Part shown: piece by piece, positions 8,233 through 16,751 of the stretch
How the letters are laid out: each line of letters begins with the position of its first letter
Position numbering within the stretch: the stretch's first letter is position 1
Source of the DNA: Sulfuricurvum sp.
GTDB lineage: Bacteria > Campylobacterota > Campylobacteria > Campylobacterales > Sulfurimonadaceae
Reading direction: 5' to 3'
Length of the DNA: 64,000 nucleotides
NCBI RefSeq assembly: GCF_028710345.1
Contig: NZ_JAQTUH010000002.1
Coordinates: forward strand, 310,001 to 374,000
Position numbers and translations under genes: made by a program
Notes under the pieces: generated by a model
The model's database searches: none
Seen by the model: the letters and a program-made list of their open reading frames with translations, nothing else
What the model was told of the DNA's origin: nothing

Positions 8233-10164
8233 TTAGTGTGTAATATCGAAATCAAAAGAAGATAATGGGAGTAGTAATAACGCACCTAGTGCATGGATAA
8301 TCTCTACATCATCATCGTATAGTGTCCCCTCACTGCTTAATACTGCAATCGATTGTTCGAGAATCAGCGTACGGATAGCCGTTGAGGCTTGGCGGATATC
8401 ATTCAGAGTTTTATTGAGTAAGTCATGTGAAATATTTGCTTTGTAAGTGAGTGTTGGGAGAGCGAGAGAAATTCTGAGTGTTTCTATTGATTTATTAATA
8501 CGTTTTTCATCGCTAAACTGAGTATAAATCAGTAGTGAAAAAAGTGTAGTAACAGAATCTTCTAGCTCTTCTATTTTTTTATAACGCTCTTTTGGCACTT
8601 TAGTCAAGCCAAACTCACGATCTAACGGTGTTATTACAATCGCATGGAGTGACCATTCCCATAGTGAAACCACATTATCCATGTCGATCAAGTCGATAAC
8701 CATTTGACGAAAAACATTATATTGTTGTTTGGACATCATCCGAAGTGAGGGAAGTGAGAGGTTGAGTAGATCAAGATGGGCACTTCGGGGAAGTTCGAAC
8801 ATCTCTTTGTAGGTGTTTTGGATATTTTTATACATCATCGGTGAACTGTTTTCAAGATATTCTTGCTGTTTGAGGAGGGTAGCTTTCTCTGCACTTAGGA
8901 GGAGTGCTAAGACAATCCATTGAGCACTCAGGGCATTCGCACTCATAGTATGTAAAGAATTAGGGAGAGCATCCAGTCGAGTTCGGATAGTGCTGATATT
9001 TTGATTACCCGGTTGTTGGGCGATACGTGAGAGGGTGTCAAAAGCTATGGGGCTTGTCAATGTTGACGCAATGTTCTCATGCTCAGAAAGTGACGACTCA
9101 GGGGTGCTTGAAGAAACTTTTGGTTTTGAAGATGACTTTTCAGGTGTAAACTCTCCATTCCACGAGGGGTCTATTCGGCGTATACGATCTTCGAGTCGTG
9201 GGTGTGTTGAGAACAGATGATCCCAAAAATTGGAGATACCATCGGCAAAAAAGAGGTGAGCATAAGTTCCGCCGGCGGAGGATTGGATAGATGAGCCTTG
9301 GGCATTGGCTCCGATTTTAATCAAAGCATTGGCAAGCCCTTTGGGATATCGGGTGTATTGAACGGCGGAGGCATCTGCGAGGTACTCTCTTTGTCGTGAA
9401 ATCATCGCTTTTATCCATTCGCCGATAATCGTACCAATCCATCCTAAAATCATTAACCCTAACCCCAAAAGGTAGAGGGCGACAATAGGATCTCCTTTTT
9501 TAGAATCAGAACTGCTAGAGGAGTAGTGACCAACACGTGATTCATGAAGAGCTTCGAGTAAAAAGCGACCGATTGCTCCGATAAATACAATGCCGGAAAC
9601 CATGCCGATGAGGTGAAGGTTGAGACGCATATCACCATTAAAAATATGGCTATATTCATGGGCTATAACCCCTTGCAACTCTTCACGATTGAGTTGGTCT
9701 AATGCCCCTTGTGTCACACCGATAACCGCATCATCGTAGTTAAATCCGGCAGCGAAAGCGTTGATACCGCTATCGGGGAGAAGATAAACATTTGGCGGGG
9801 AAATTCCGGATGCTATCGCCATCTCTTCGACAACGTTCAAAAGGATGCGGTGCGATTTATCATGCGATAAGGGGGTAATGAGTTTACCTCGAAGTGAGAG
9901 GGCAATCACTTTTCCCCCCTCTTTAAGGGTAAAAAATTGGAAAAGACTGGCTACAAATACGATAAATGCGATAGTAATAAAAAGACGCATAAATGCATCG
10001 CTATTAAATGTACTAAACGCAATGCTATTATAAAAATAATAGTGATAGACCCCCATCACCAATAAACTGACACTCGTTGTAAAGAGGGCGAGACCGATTA
10101 AAAAGATAATGACGAGGTAGGTTGTAGAACTCTTGGCCTGTTTTTGTGCATCAAAAAAATTCAT
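8233..10164 (-). CDS. M48-family membrane metalloprotease (HtpX-like) with long C-terminal extension
   Basis: 643 residues. Two transmembrane helices (about 15-40, 60-80), then the M48 zinc motif HEYSH (His169-His173) inside LQGVIAHEYSHIFNGDMRLN. Further helices (about 183-202, 229-250) and the third-ligand segment SRQREYLADASAVQYTRYP follow. After about residue 340 comes a roughly 300-residue helical extension with no known motif; HtpX itself is about 290 residues, so the protein is twice that size. It lies 9 bp downstream of a lemA gene; LemA plus M48 protease is a recurring pair thought to act in membrane protein turnover. The extension is typical of this LemA-linked subgroup rather than of HtpX. 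Confidence 0.85.
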   Translation of the reverse strand: MNFFDAQKQAKSSTTYLVIIFLIGLALFTTSVSLLVMGVYHYYFYNSIAFSTFNSDAFMRLFITIAFIVFVASLFQFFTLKEGGKVIALSLRGKLITPLSHDKSHRILLNVVEEMAIASGISPPNVYLLPDSGINAFAAGFNYDDAVIGVTQGALDQLNREELQGVIAHEYSHIFNGDMRLNLHLIGMVSGIVFIGAIGRFLLEALHESRVGHYSSSSSDSKKGDPIVALYLLGLGLMILGWIGTIIGEWIKAMISRQREYLADASAVQYTRYPKGLANALIKIGANAQGSSIQSSAGGTYAHLFFADGISNFWDHLFSTHPRLEDRIRRIDPSWNGEFTPEKSSSKPKVSSSTPESSLSEHENIASTLTSPIAFDTLSRIAQQPGNQNISTIRTRLDALPNSLHTMSANALSAQWIVLALLLSAEKATLLKQQEYLENSSPMMYKNIQNTYKEMFELPRSAHLDLLNLSLPSLRMMSKQQYNVFRQMVIDLIDMDNVVSLWEWSLHAIVITPLDREFGLTKVPKERYKKIEELEDSVTTLFSLLIYTQFSDEKRINKSIETLRISLALPTLTYKANISHDLLNKTLNDIRQASTAIRTLILEQSIAVLSSEGTLYDDDVEIIHALGALLLLPLSSFDFDITH

Positions 10165-10173
10165 GTCGAACCG

Positions 10174-10764
10174 TTAAAATGCCATTTTAGGGGAATTTTG
10201 AATCTCTTTCGCATCATTAAACTCTATCATGGTGGCATCACTAGTATGACCGAATAATGAAGCAAAGAGAGTTTGAGGAAAGGATTGGCGATAGATATTG
10301 TATTCCATGACCGAATCATTATAAAATTGTCGCGCAAAAGCAATTTTATTTTCGGTGGTAGAGAGCTCTTCTTGGAGGTTTTGCATTGCCGTATCGGCTT
10401 TGATTTGAGGGTAGCTTTCCATGACCATGTTAAAGTTAGAGATTGCCCCGCGTAGTTTGTTTTCCGCTTCAGAAATATGACGGATAGCGGTAGAATCGGA
10501 TGGGTTTTTCTGTGCTTCGTTTAAGTGTACAGAAGCATTATTGCGTGCAGCAATCACACGCTCTAATGTACTTTTTTCATGTTCCATGTAGTGTTTTGCC
10601 ACTTCGACTAGATTGGGGATAAGATCGTAACGACGTTTTAGCTGTACATCGATTTGTGAAAAGGCATTAACGTATCTATTTTTGGTATATACAAGACGGT
10701 TAAAAATTGAGATAATATAAAAAATTAGACCAAAAATGGCTATTCCAACGACGTAATTACCCAT
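10174..10764 (-). CDS. lemA: LemA family protein, partner of M48 protease
   Basis: 196 residues: one N-terminal transmembrane helix (about 3-24), then the LemA core with INVxKRRYDLIPNLVEVAKHY-type signature and HEKSTLERVIAARNNA, and a helical bundle ending FPQTLFASLFG. Clearly paralogous to the LemA at 1484-2077 but with a different partner, the M48 protease 9 bp downstream. The two genes are one operon divergent from tex. Probable inner-membrane scaffold for the protease; biochemical role unproven. Confidence 0.88.
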   Translation of the reverse strand: MGNYVVGIAIFGLIFYIISIFNRLVYTKNRYVNAFSQIDVQLKRRYDLIPNLVEVAKHYMEHEKSTLERVIAARNNASVHLNEAQKNPSDSTAIRHISEAENKLRGAISNFNMVMESYPQIKADTAMQNLQEELSTTENKIAFARQFYNDSVMEYNIYRQSFPQTLFASLFGHTSDATMIEFNDAKEIQNSPKMAF

Positions 10765-10908
10765 ATAATATTCTCCTGCATAATTGATAATTGTTAGTAT
10801 ACAAAAAAATATTATATTTTGGTAGTTTAAATGATTGAAGTTAGAATAATTTATTCAAGATAGAAAAAACTGTACACTTCCGTTTGATATTAAGAGTACA
10901 GGATAATT

Positions 10909-13023
10909 ATGACCACTTTAATCGATCATCTCAGCCAAAAAACAAAAATAACTCCCAATAATGTGACCAATATTTTAAAGCTCCTTGAAGAGGGGTCTAC
11001 CATCCCTTTTATCGCCCGCTACCGAAAAGAGATGAGTGGAGGTGCAACCGATGAGCAACTGCGAGAGTTTGAGGAGATCTATCTTTACAGTAAAAAACTC
11101 TTTGATCGCAAAGAGGAGGTGCTACGACTGATTAGTGAGCGGGGGCATTTGAATGGTGAGGTACAATCTCGTCTTGTTGCGGCAGAAACATTGCAAGAGG
11201 TTGAAGATATTTATCGCCCTTTTAAAGAGAAAAAAAATACCAGAGCCGGTACTGCAATAGCGGCAGGATTAGAACCGTTGGCTAATCTACTGGAGAGTGG
11301 GCGATTAGAGAAGGGTGAGTTTATAGCAAAAGCATCAAGCTTCGTAAAAGGTTCTGTTGCCTCGGTTGAGGATGCGGTGCAAGGGGCAAAAGATATTTTA
11401 GCCGAGCGTTACAGTGATGATCCGCGTGAACGAAACCACTGGCGTCGTCAGATGTTAGAGTACTCTTCGTTTGAGATAAAAGGGGCAAAAGGGCTTAAAG
11501 AAGATGGCCTTTATGCCAAGCTCTCAGGTAAAAGTGAGAGGATTTCCTCTATCCCATCTCACCGTTATCTTGCACTTATGCGTGGTGTTACAGAAAAAGA
11601 GTTGAGTGTTAAAATATCTATCGAGATGGAGAGGGTCATACAGTCGATTGAACGTTTTAGAGTTCCAAAGGGTGCTAAAAGTTCAGCAGAACTGTTGATG
11701 GAAGCGTACAGTGATGGATTTAAACGGTTATTATTCCCCTCTTTAGAGAGGGAAGTGCATGCTTTGATTAAAGAGCGCTCTGATGCTCAAGCGATAGCCA
11801 CGTTCGGCAAAAATCTTTCTCAACTCCTAATTATCCCTCCCGTGACTAAAAAAGTGATTTTAGGGGTCGATCCGGCGTATCGTACTGGGTGTAAACTTGC
11901 CGTTGTGGATGAAAACGGTACATACGTGACCCATGCAGTCATCTATCCAACTCCACCTCAAAGTGATTATGAAAAATCGGCGAAAACAATCAAAGATTTT
12001 GTTCAACGTTACCGTATCGATGCCGTTGCTATCGGTAATGGAACCGGTTCGCGAGAGACACAGGAATTTTTTGCACGGCTCAATCGCGATGAGGGGATGA
12101 ATATCGCTTATACGGTTGTTTCCGAAGCGGGGGCATCGGTCTATTCGGCTTCCAAAATTGCTCAAGAGGAGTATCCACAGCTCGATGTGACGATACGCGG
12201 AGCCATCTCGATTGCACAGCGTTTGCGCGATCCAATGGCGGCATTGGTGAAAATCGATCCAAAATCGCTCGGTATCGGTCAATATCAACACGATGTCGAT
12301 CAAAAATTATTGGAAAAGAAGTTGGGCGATGTGACGGAAGATTTGGTGAATCGTGTCGGGGTTGATCCCAACAGTGCCTCTGCATCACTTCTCTCCCATG
12401 TCTCCGGAGTCGGGAATAAAGTGGCAAAAGCCATTATCGAGTACCGAGAGAAAAGCGGTGTTTTTAAAAGCAAAGGGGAATTGTTAAGTGTAAAAGGGTT
12501 GGGGGCTAAAGCGTATGAGCAGTGTGCGGGATTTTTTCGAATACGGGAAGGGAAAAGCCTTCTTGACAACACGGGCGTCCACCCTGAGAGCTATGAGATA
12601 GCAAACATCTTATTAAAACGATACCCCCTCTCTTCGATTAGAGAGGAGGATATTTCTACTATTGCGATAGAATTGGGAGTGGGTGAAATAACGCTTCGTG
12701 ATATGATTACGGAACTACGAAAACCGGGGTTTGATCCCCGCGAGAGTTTGCCGCCGATTATGTTTCGTTCCGACCTCACCGATATCAAAGAGCTTCGTGA
12801 AGGATCTATTGTCTCAGGAGTTGTCCGAAATATTGCCGATTTTGGAGCATTTGTCGATATCGGACTCAAAAACGATGGATTAATCCATATCTCACAAATG
12901 TCAGACAAACGGATATCGCACCCGCTCGAAGTGCTTAGTATCAATCAGCAACTCACCACTATCCGTGTCGTCGAGGTAGATGTTGCAAAAGGGAAAGTGG
13001 GATTGAGTCTAAAAGAAGTGTAG
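10909..13023 (+). CDS. tex: Tex family RNA-binding transcription accessory protein
   Basis: 704 residues, slightly shorter than E. coli YhgF/Tex. Order: N-terminal helical HTH region with FIARYRKEMSGGATDEQLR; YqgF/RNase H-like domain (VILGVDPAYRTGCKLAVVD, about 320-450); helix-hairpin-helix pair (SHVSGVGNKVAKAIIEYR and LLSVKGLGAKAYEQCAGF, about 500-550); C-terminal S1 domain (SGVVRNIADFGAFVDIG, about 635-704). Binds nucleic acid and is tied to transcription elongation and toxin gene expression in other bacteria. Stands alone, 145 bp from the divergent lemA gene. Confidence 0.95.
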   Translation: MTTLIDHLSQKTKITPNNVTNILKLLEEGSTIPFIARYRKEMSGGATDEQLREFEEIYLYSKKLFDRKEEVLRLISERGHLNGEVQSRLVAAETLQEVEDIYRPFKEKKNTRAGTAIAAGLEPLANLLESGRLEKGEFIAKASSFVKGSVASVEDAVQGAKDILAERYSDDPRERNHWRRQMLEYSSFEIKGAKGLKEDGLYAKLSGKSERISSIPSHRYLALMRGVTEKELSVKISIEMERVIQSIERFRVPKGAKSSAELLMEAYSDGFKRLLFPSLEREVHALIKERSDAQAIATFGKNLSQLLIIPPVTKKVILGVDPAYRTGCKLAVVDENGTYVTHAVIYPTPPQSDYEKSAKTIKDFVQRYRIDAVAIGNGTGSRETQEFFARLNRDEGMNIAYTVVSEAGASVYSASKIAQEEYPQLDVTIRGAISIAQRLRDPMAALVKIDPKSLGIGQYQHDVDQKLLEKKLGDVTEDLVNRVGVDPNSASASLLSHVSGVGNKVAKAIIEYREKSGVFKSKGELLSVKGLGAKAYEQCAGFFRIREGKSLLDNTGVHPESYEIANILLKRYPLSSIREEDISTIAIELGVGEITLRDMITELRKPGFDPRESLPPIMFRSDLTDIKELREGSIVSGVVRNIADFGAFVDIGLKNDGLIHISQMSDKRISHPLEVLSINQQLTTIRVVEVDVAKGKVGLSLKEV

Positions 13024-13124
13024 AATCGTAATTTTATAACTGTTATATATAATTATTTTAAACAATATAAATGTTATATAAGTGTAACTATTGTATTGTA
13101 TTTAAAATATTTTTGGAAATCTGA

Positions 13125-13724
13125 ATGAAGTTAAGTTTGAGTATTGTATCGAGTGTAGTGAGTATTGCTTTTTTATTTAGTGGTTGTTCTATCCATATAA
13201 TAAAAGATAAATCGCCGGTGGTCGTTCCGATTCCGAAAGAACCAGAGCCTATTATTGAAACTCCAACAGTGGTTGAAATACCAGTAATGATTGAAAAAAA
13301 AGATGAAATAGATATACCAAAAAAACAAATTACAAAAAAACAAGTACCCAATAAAAAAGTAACTAAAAAAGATGAAACCAATGAAGAATCCGAAGTTACT
13401 ACGACAGTAATTGAAAATTTAAATCAAAAAATGAGCGAAAATAAAACTCGTGAAGTTCGAGAAATTCTTAAAGAGAACCCTAAAGCAATCGAAGCAGTAG
13501 GAAATTCTTCTAATAAATTGTTTTATATCGGTCCAAGCGGGTGGAGAGTTATCGATATTATTGAAGGGTTTCGAAATAAAAAACTGCAAGAAAAACTTGT
13601 TGTAGCCCATATCAAAGAGTCAAAAATCCCTTATAAAGTTTATACGTATGAAGAGATACAAATCCTCTTAAAAAATAAAATTCCCTATAAAGTAATTAAT
13701 GCGATGATGATTGTGTCACGGTAG
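13125..13724 (+). CDS. Putative lipoprotein with Lys/Glu-rich linker
   Basis: 199 residues. A lipobox (AFLFSGC, Cys at about 21) ends a hydrophobic signal segment, so the protein is likely lipid-anchored. A Pro/Glu/Lys-rich linker (about 28-95, several KK-QI/KKQVP repeats) leads to a helical C-terminal domain of about 90 residues with no recognised family. Lipid attachment follows from the lipobox; function is unknown. It ends 2 bp before the radical SAM gene, so the two may be co-transcribed, though their link is unclear. Confidence 0.6.
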   Translation: MKLSLSIVSSVVSIAFLFSGCSIHIIKDKSPVVVPIPKEPEPIIETPTVVEIPVMIEKKDEIDIPKKQITKKQVPNKKVTKKDETNEESEVTTTVIENLNQKMSENKTREVREILKENPKAIEAVGNSSNKLFYIGPSGWRVIDIIEGFRNKKLQEKLVVAHIKESKIPYKVYTYEEIQILLKNKIPYKVINAMMIVSR

Positions 13725-13726
13725 TC

Positions 13727-14752
13727 ATGTTGTCTTTAGCATGGCTCTCATCAAAACTCTCAGACGGACGGATTGCGTGTGAAGCGTGTTCTCAGCACTG
13801 CAAGCTCTCCGAGGGTGAATACGGCATTTGCGGTATCCGCAAAGTCGAAAACGGTGAGCTTTATCTCCTCACTTACGGTCTTGCGGCGGCGGTGAATGTT
13901 GACCCCATCGAGAAAAAACCGATGTTTCATTTTTTACCCGATTCGAGCGTCTTTTCGTTCGGTACGCTCGGGTGCAATTTCTCCTGCACGTTTTGTCAAA
14001 ATGCCGATATTTCCCAATACCCTAAAGAACATCATCATGAAATCATCGGACGTCCACTCTCACCGAAAGATGCCGTAGCATTGGCACTCGAACACGGATG
14101 CAAAAGCATCGCTTACACCTACAACGAGCCGGTCGTTTTTTTCGAGTATACCTATGACACCGCAAAACTTGCTCACGAAGCGGGGTTGAAAAATATCTAC
14201 GTCACCAGCGGCTATGAGACCCATAAGGCGCTCGATTTGATAGCGCCGTATCTGGATGGTATGAATATCGATATTAAATCCTATAGTCAATCATTTTACA
14301 AAAATATTTGCGGAGCCTCGCTCAAGCCCGTGTTAGATACGATTGAATATGCCCACAAAAAAGGGATATGGATTGAGACGACGACACTCCTGATTCCAGG
14401 GCTGAACGATTCGGAGGATGAGATACGCTCCATTGCAGAGTTTCAAGCCTCGCTTGATCCTTCGATGCCGTGGCATATCAGTGCCTTTCATCCGATGTAC
14501 AAAATGAGCGATGTTCCCCGAACCCCCGCTTCAACGCTTAAACGTGCTTATGAGATCGGAAAAGAAGCAGGGCTGAAATACGTCTATGTCGGAAATATCG
14601 ATGATGAGTCACGTGAATCGACCTATTGCCCGACATGTCATAAAGTGGTTATTGAGCGTCACGGTCATATCGGTCAGTATGTCACCAACCGTCTCGATAA
14701 TTTGAATATGTGCCCCAATTGTGGTACCTCTATCGAAGGGATTTGGGACTAG
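13727..14752 (+). CDS. amrS: AmmeMemoRadiSam-type radical SAM enzyme
   Basis: 341 residues. The radical SAM cluster motif is C83-x3-C87-x2-C90 in LGCNFSCTFCQN. An N-terminal cysteine set (CEACSQHCKLSEGEYGICG) and a C-terminal zinc ribbon (CPTCHKVV...CPNCG) are the features of the AmrS family, formerly called pyruvate-formate-lyase-activating-like. The enzyme's partners elsewhere are the Memo (AmrB) and AMMECR1 (AmrA) proteins; neither is in this window. The reaction is not established. Start at 13727 immediately follows the lipoprotein gene. Confidence 0.88.
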   Translation: MLSLAWLSSKLSDGRIACEACSQHCKLSEGEYGICGIRKVENGELYLLTYGLAAAVNVDPIEKKPMFHFLPDSSVFSFGTLGCNFSCTFCQNADISQYPKEHHHEIIGRPLSPKDAVALALEHGCKSIAYTYNEPVVFFEYTYDTAKLAHEAGLKNIYVTSGYETHKALDLIAPYLDGMNIDIKSYSQSFYKNICGASLKPVLDTIEYAHKKGIWIETTTLLIPGLNDSEDEIRSIAEFQASLDPSMPWHISAFHPMYKMSDVPRTPASTLKRAYEIGKEAGLKYVYVGNIDDESRESTYCPTCHKVVIERHGHIGQYVTNRLDNLNMCPNCGTSIEGIWD

Positions 14753-14801
14753 GCTAAAATAGAGAGAAACTATAATTCTCAAAAACGTCGTAAACTCAGT
14801 G

Positions 14802-15275
14802 TTAATGATGATGAGAATGTTCTAATACCTCTTTGACCTCTTCGGGTGTTGCTTCATGGATATCTAAAACTGTCCCCTCAAAAATCATATCGATACCGGC
14901 AAGTGGATGGTTTCCATCGAGAGTAGCATGGGTATCGGTAATCTCTGTAACGGTGTAAATAACGATATCTTCCGGTGATTCATCGAGATAACCGTCTATC
15001 TCCATCCCAACTTCGAGTTCTTCCGGTAATTCATCCAGCTCTTCAGTAATGACACGTTCATGGTCGTATGGACCGAATGCATTATCAGCTGACAAAAAGA
15101 CTTTGAACGTATCCCCGATACTTTTTCCTTCCAACGCTTCTTCAACAGCTTTAAATATATGACCGTAATTACCTTGGAGATAGATTAGCGGTTCCTCTTC
15201 CTCATGGAGCAGATTTCCCTCCGTATCGTTGATATGGTAGTCGATAGTGACGATACAGTCTTTGGTGATAGTCAT
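14802..15275 (-). CDS. slyD: FKBP-type peptidyl-prolyl isomerase, SlyD-like
   Basis: 157 residues. FKBP fragments (IDYHINDTEGNLLHEEEEPL, GHIFKAVEEALEGKSIGD) surround the SlyD insert-in-flap domain (about 70-125), and FDGNHPLAG-type closing DGNHPLAGIDMIFEGTV is present. The C-terminal metal-binding tail is very short (HSHHH) compared with E. coli SlyD, so nickel delivery capacity is probably small. Cytosolic chaperone and prolyl isomerase. A ModE-like palindrome lies in its shared upstream region with mop. Confidence 0.9.
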   Translation of the reverse strand: MTITKDCIVTIDYHINDTEGNLLHEEEEPLIYLQGNYGHIFKAVEEALEGKSIGDTFKVFLSADNAFGPYDHERVITEELDELPEELEVGMEIDGYLDESPEDIVIYTVTEITDTHATLDGNHPLAGIDMIFEGTVLDIHEATPEEVKEVLEHSHHH

Positions 15276-15311
15276 GGGGAATCCTTAGTTTATGAATTTT
15301 ATATTAACTGA

Positions 15312-15335
15312 CGTTATATCAAAAATACGATAAGC
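15312..15335 (+). promoter_or_regulatory. ModE-like operator upstream of mop
   Basis: CGTTATAT-N8-CGATAAGC: the left half matches the ModE half-site exactly, the right half only in its centre. A TATATT box at 15300-15305 precedes it by 6 bp. It lies between the divergent slyD and mop genes; given the cargo, mop is the likely target. Confidence 0.5.
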
Positions 15336-15405
15336 AAAACATTAAGTTAATCTACGTGATACTTTCATCAACCGCAGACATTCACATTATATTTAAAGGA
15401 ATGTC

Positions 15406-15822
15406 ATGAAAACCAGTGCACGTAATGAGCTTAAAGGCTCAATTAGCGAAATCAAAAAAGGTCAAATCAACAGTGAAGTAGTTCTCTCTATCGGTGGGGG
15501 AGTGGTCATCAAATCGGTGATTACCAATGAATCGGTTGATGAGATGGAACTTAGTGTGGGTGATACCGCTTATGCGATTATTAAAGCTCCGTTTGTAATG
15601 GTCGCCAAAGATAAACCGACGAACATCAGTACCCGTAACATCATCGAAACTAAAGTAACGGAAGTAAAAAATGGATTGGTTAACAGTGAGCTTAAACTTG
15701 CTATGGGTGACCAAACATTGACTGCTGTTATTACTGAAGATGCGGTAGAAGATTTGAGCTTCTCTGTAGGCGATACAGTATACGCTCTTATCAAAGCCAA
15801 CTTTATTATCCTCGCTAAATAA
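15406..15822 (+). CDS. mop: Molbindin: tandem Mop/TOBE-domain molybdate-binding protein
   Basis: 138 residues forming two Mop domains (about 5-68 and 75-138), each with the family pattern: ARNELKGSISEIKKGQINSEVV, then a D-Y-A-I-I-KAPFVM tail, repeated as RNIIETKVTEVKNGLVNSEL and DTVYALIKANFIILAK. Such proteins assemble as cytosolic rings that store molybdate or tungstate and buffer ModE. The gene has a ModE-like site upstream and a hairpin terminator directly after, so it is probably monocistronic. AAAGGA precedes the ATG. Confidence 0.92.
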   Translation: MKTSARNELKGSISEIKKGQINSEVVLSIGGGVVIKSVITNESVDEMELSVGDTAYAIIKAPFVMVAKDKPTNISTRNIIETKVTEVKNGLVNSELKLAMGDQTLTAVITEDAVEDLSFSVGDTVYALIKANFIILAK

Positions 15823-15833
15823 CTTCTCTTTTC

Positions 15834-15848
15834 TCGGGCTTTGCCCGA
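15834..15848 (+). terminator. Rho-independent terminator of mop
   Basis: TCGGGC TTT GCCCGA stem-loop 12 bp after the mop stop, followed by an A/T-rich run with TTTTTT. The flanking TTTTC and GAAAA can extend the stem, so it could also act on the opposite strand. Confidence 0.75.
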
Positions 15849-15905
15849 AAATTCTATTTTTTCTATATTTTAAAATAATTTTACATTTTTTTAAGAAAAT
15901 TACCC

Positions 15906-15937
15906 TATAATTACGTTATATCAACAAAGACATAACG
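15906..15937 (+). promoter_or_regulatory. Promoter with near-perfect ModE operator before the globin gene
   Basis: TATAAT at 15906-15911 is followed 2 bp later by CGTTATAT (15914-15921), an 8-bp spacer and ACATAACG (15930-15937). Seven of eight bases of the right half match the inverted left half. The layout (operator directly after the -10 box) would let ModE block initiation when molybdate is plentiful. It is the closest match in the window to the E. coli modA operator layout. Confidence 0.78.
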
Positions 15938-15964
15938 AATGTTTGTCGTGACAAAGGGGATAAT

Positions 15965-16477
15965 ATGACTCAAATTATGCAATGTAGTTTTACTAATATT
16001 ACACCGGAAATACCACCGTTGCCCTCACTTCAACTCTATATGATTTGGGGTGAAGATAAGATTAGACAGTTGGTACGTTATCACCATAATTTGCTTCTCC
16101 TTGGAGAGATTAGTGATTTTTTACCGCACAATTCTATGCAATTTGAACATGCTACCCGTAAAACGGCTGATTTTTTTGTTAATGTATTTTCGCATGTCAA
16201 ATCGACCAATACCCCTTTAGGGTATCCGGCGATGAAAATGCGCTATTTTAATATTACGGTTGATGAACATGCCCGATATGTGTGGTTAGAAACGTATAAA
16301 ACCGCCATTATGGATATGAAAATGCCCTCGGAATGCATAGAGGAGTTTTGGAGTTGGATTGAGCCATTATCCCTGTGGATGATTAACCGTCATACGATGT
16401 CGGTAACTCCTCGATATCATTATAAAGATATTTGGGAAGATTTTATTGATTTTAAGATGGTTAGAAAGTGCAGTTAA
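15965..16477 (+). CDS. Truncated-haemoglobin-like protein lacking the proximal histidine
   Basis: 170 residues aligning along its length with the globin-like protein at 32853-33461. The segment GYPAMKMRYFNITVDEHARYVWL corresponds to GEPHLRMRHFKIPIDENDREIWL there; the histidine that should ligate haem from helix F is Tyr94 here. It also carries a different helix E/F junction (FFVNVFSH instead of FFVEALGG). Haem binding is therefore uncertain; a tyrosine ligand or a haem-free role are both possible. ModE operator 28 bp upstream and terminator downstream make it a single-gene ModE target. Fold assignment is by alignment with the paralogue; function unknown. Confidence 0.65.
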   Translation: MTQIMQCSFTNITPEIPPLPSLQLYMIWGEDKIRQLVRYHHNLLLLGEISDFLPHNSMQFEHATRKTADFFVNVFSHVKSTNTPLGYPAMKMRYFNITVDEHARYVWLETYKTAIMDMKMPSECIEEFWSWIEPLSLWMINRHTMSVTPRYHYKDIWEDFIDFKMVRKCS

Positions 16478-16529
16478 TTTGATCATTATTTGTAACGCTT
16501 CAGTCAAAAGTGTTTAGGCAGAATTGACT

Positions 16530-16545
16530 GAGGCGTTTACGCCTC
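16530..16545 (+). terminator. Hairpin terminator after the globin-like gene
   Basis: GAGGCG TTTA CGCCTC perfect 6-bp stem, 53 bp after the stop codon, followed by an A/T-rich stretch. A second stem, TCAGTCAA with TTGACTGA, lies just upstream. Confidence 0.6.
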
Positions 16546-16562
16546 CAATTGCAACTATTTTG

Positions 16563-16647
16563 GACCGTTAGCTTGTTGAATAGCTCCTCAATCTATCTTT
16601 ACGTTTTTTGCGAATAACCAGCCCCAATAACGTCGCAACTAACGGTC
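16563..16647. repeat. Inverted repeat of unknown origin
   Basis: GACCGTTAG at 16563-16571 faces CTAACGGTC at 16639-16647, with partial extension outward (TTTT and AAAA). The 67 bp between carry no gene. It resembles a tiny element with terminal repeats or a large hairpin. The orientation (GTTAG outermost left, CTAAC right) is opposite to an integron attC core. Confidence 0.45.
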
Positions 16648-16751
16648 TAAAATGATCTTCCTTTGTATAAAATTTCACCAATTATTATGACTAAATTAAA
16701 GCAAAAATAAATAGAATATAGTAGAAACTTTCAATATGGAGTAGTTAAACT

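Noticed and set aside
16563-16647. Integron attC site
   Set aside because: The GTTAG/CTAAC ends are in the opposite orientation to attC core sites, and no integrase or cassette is near.
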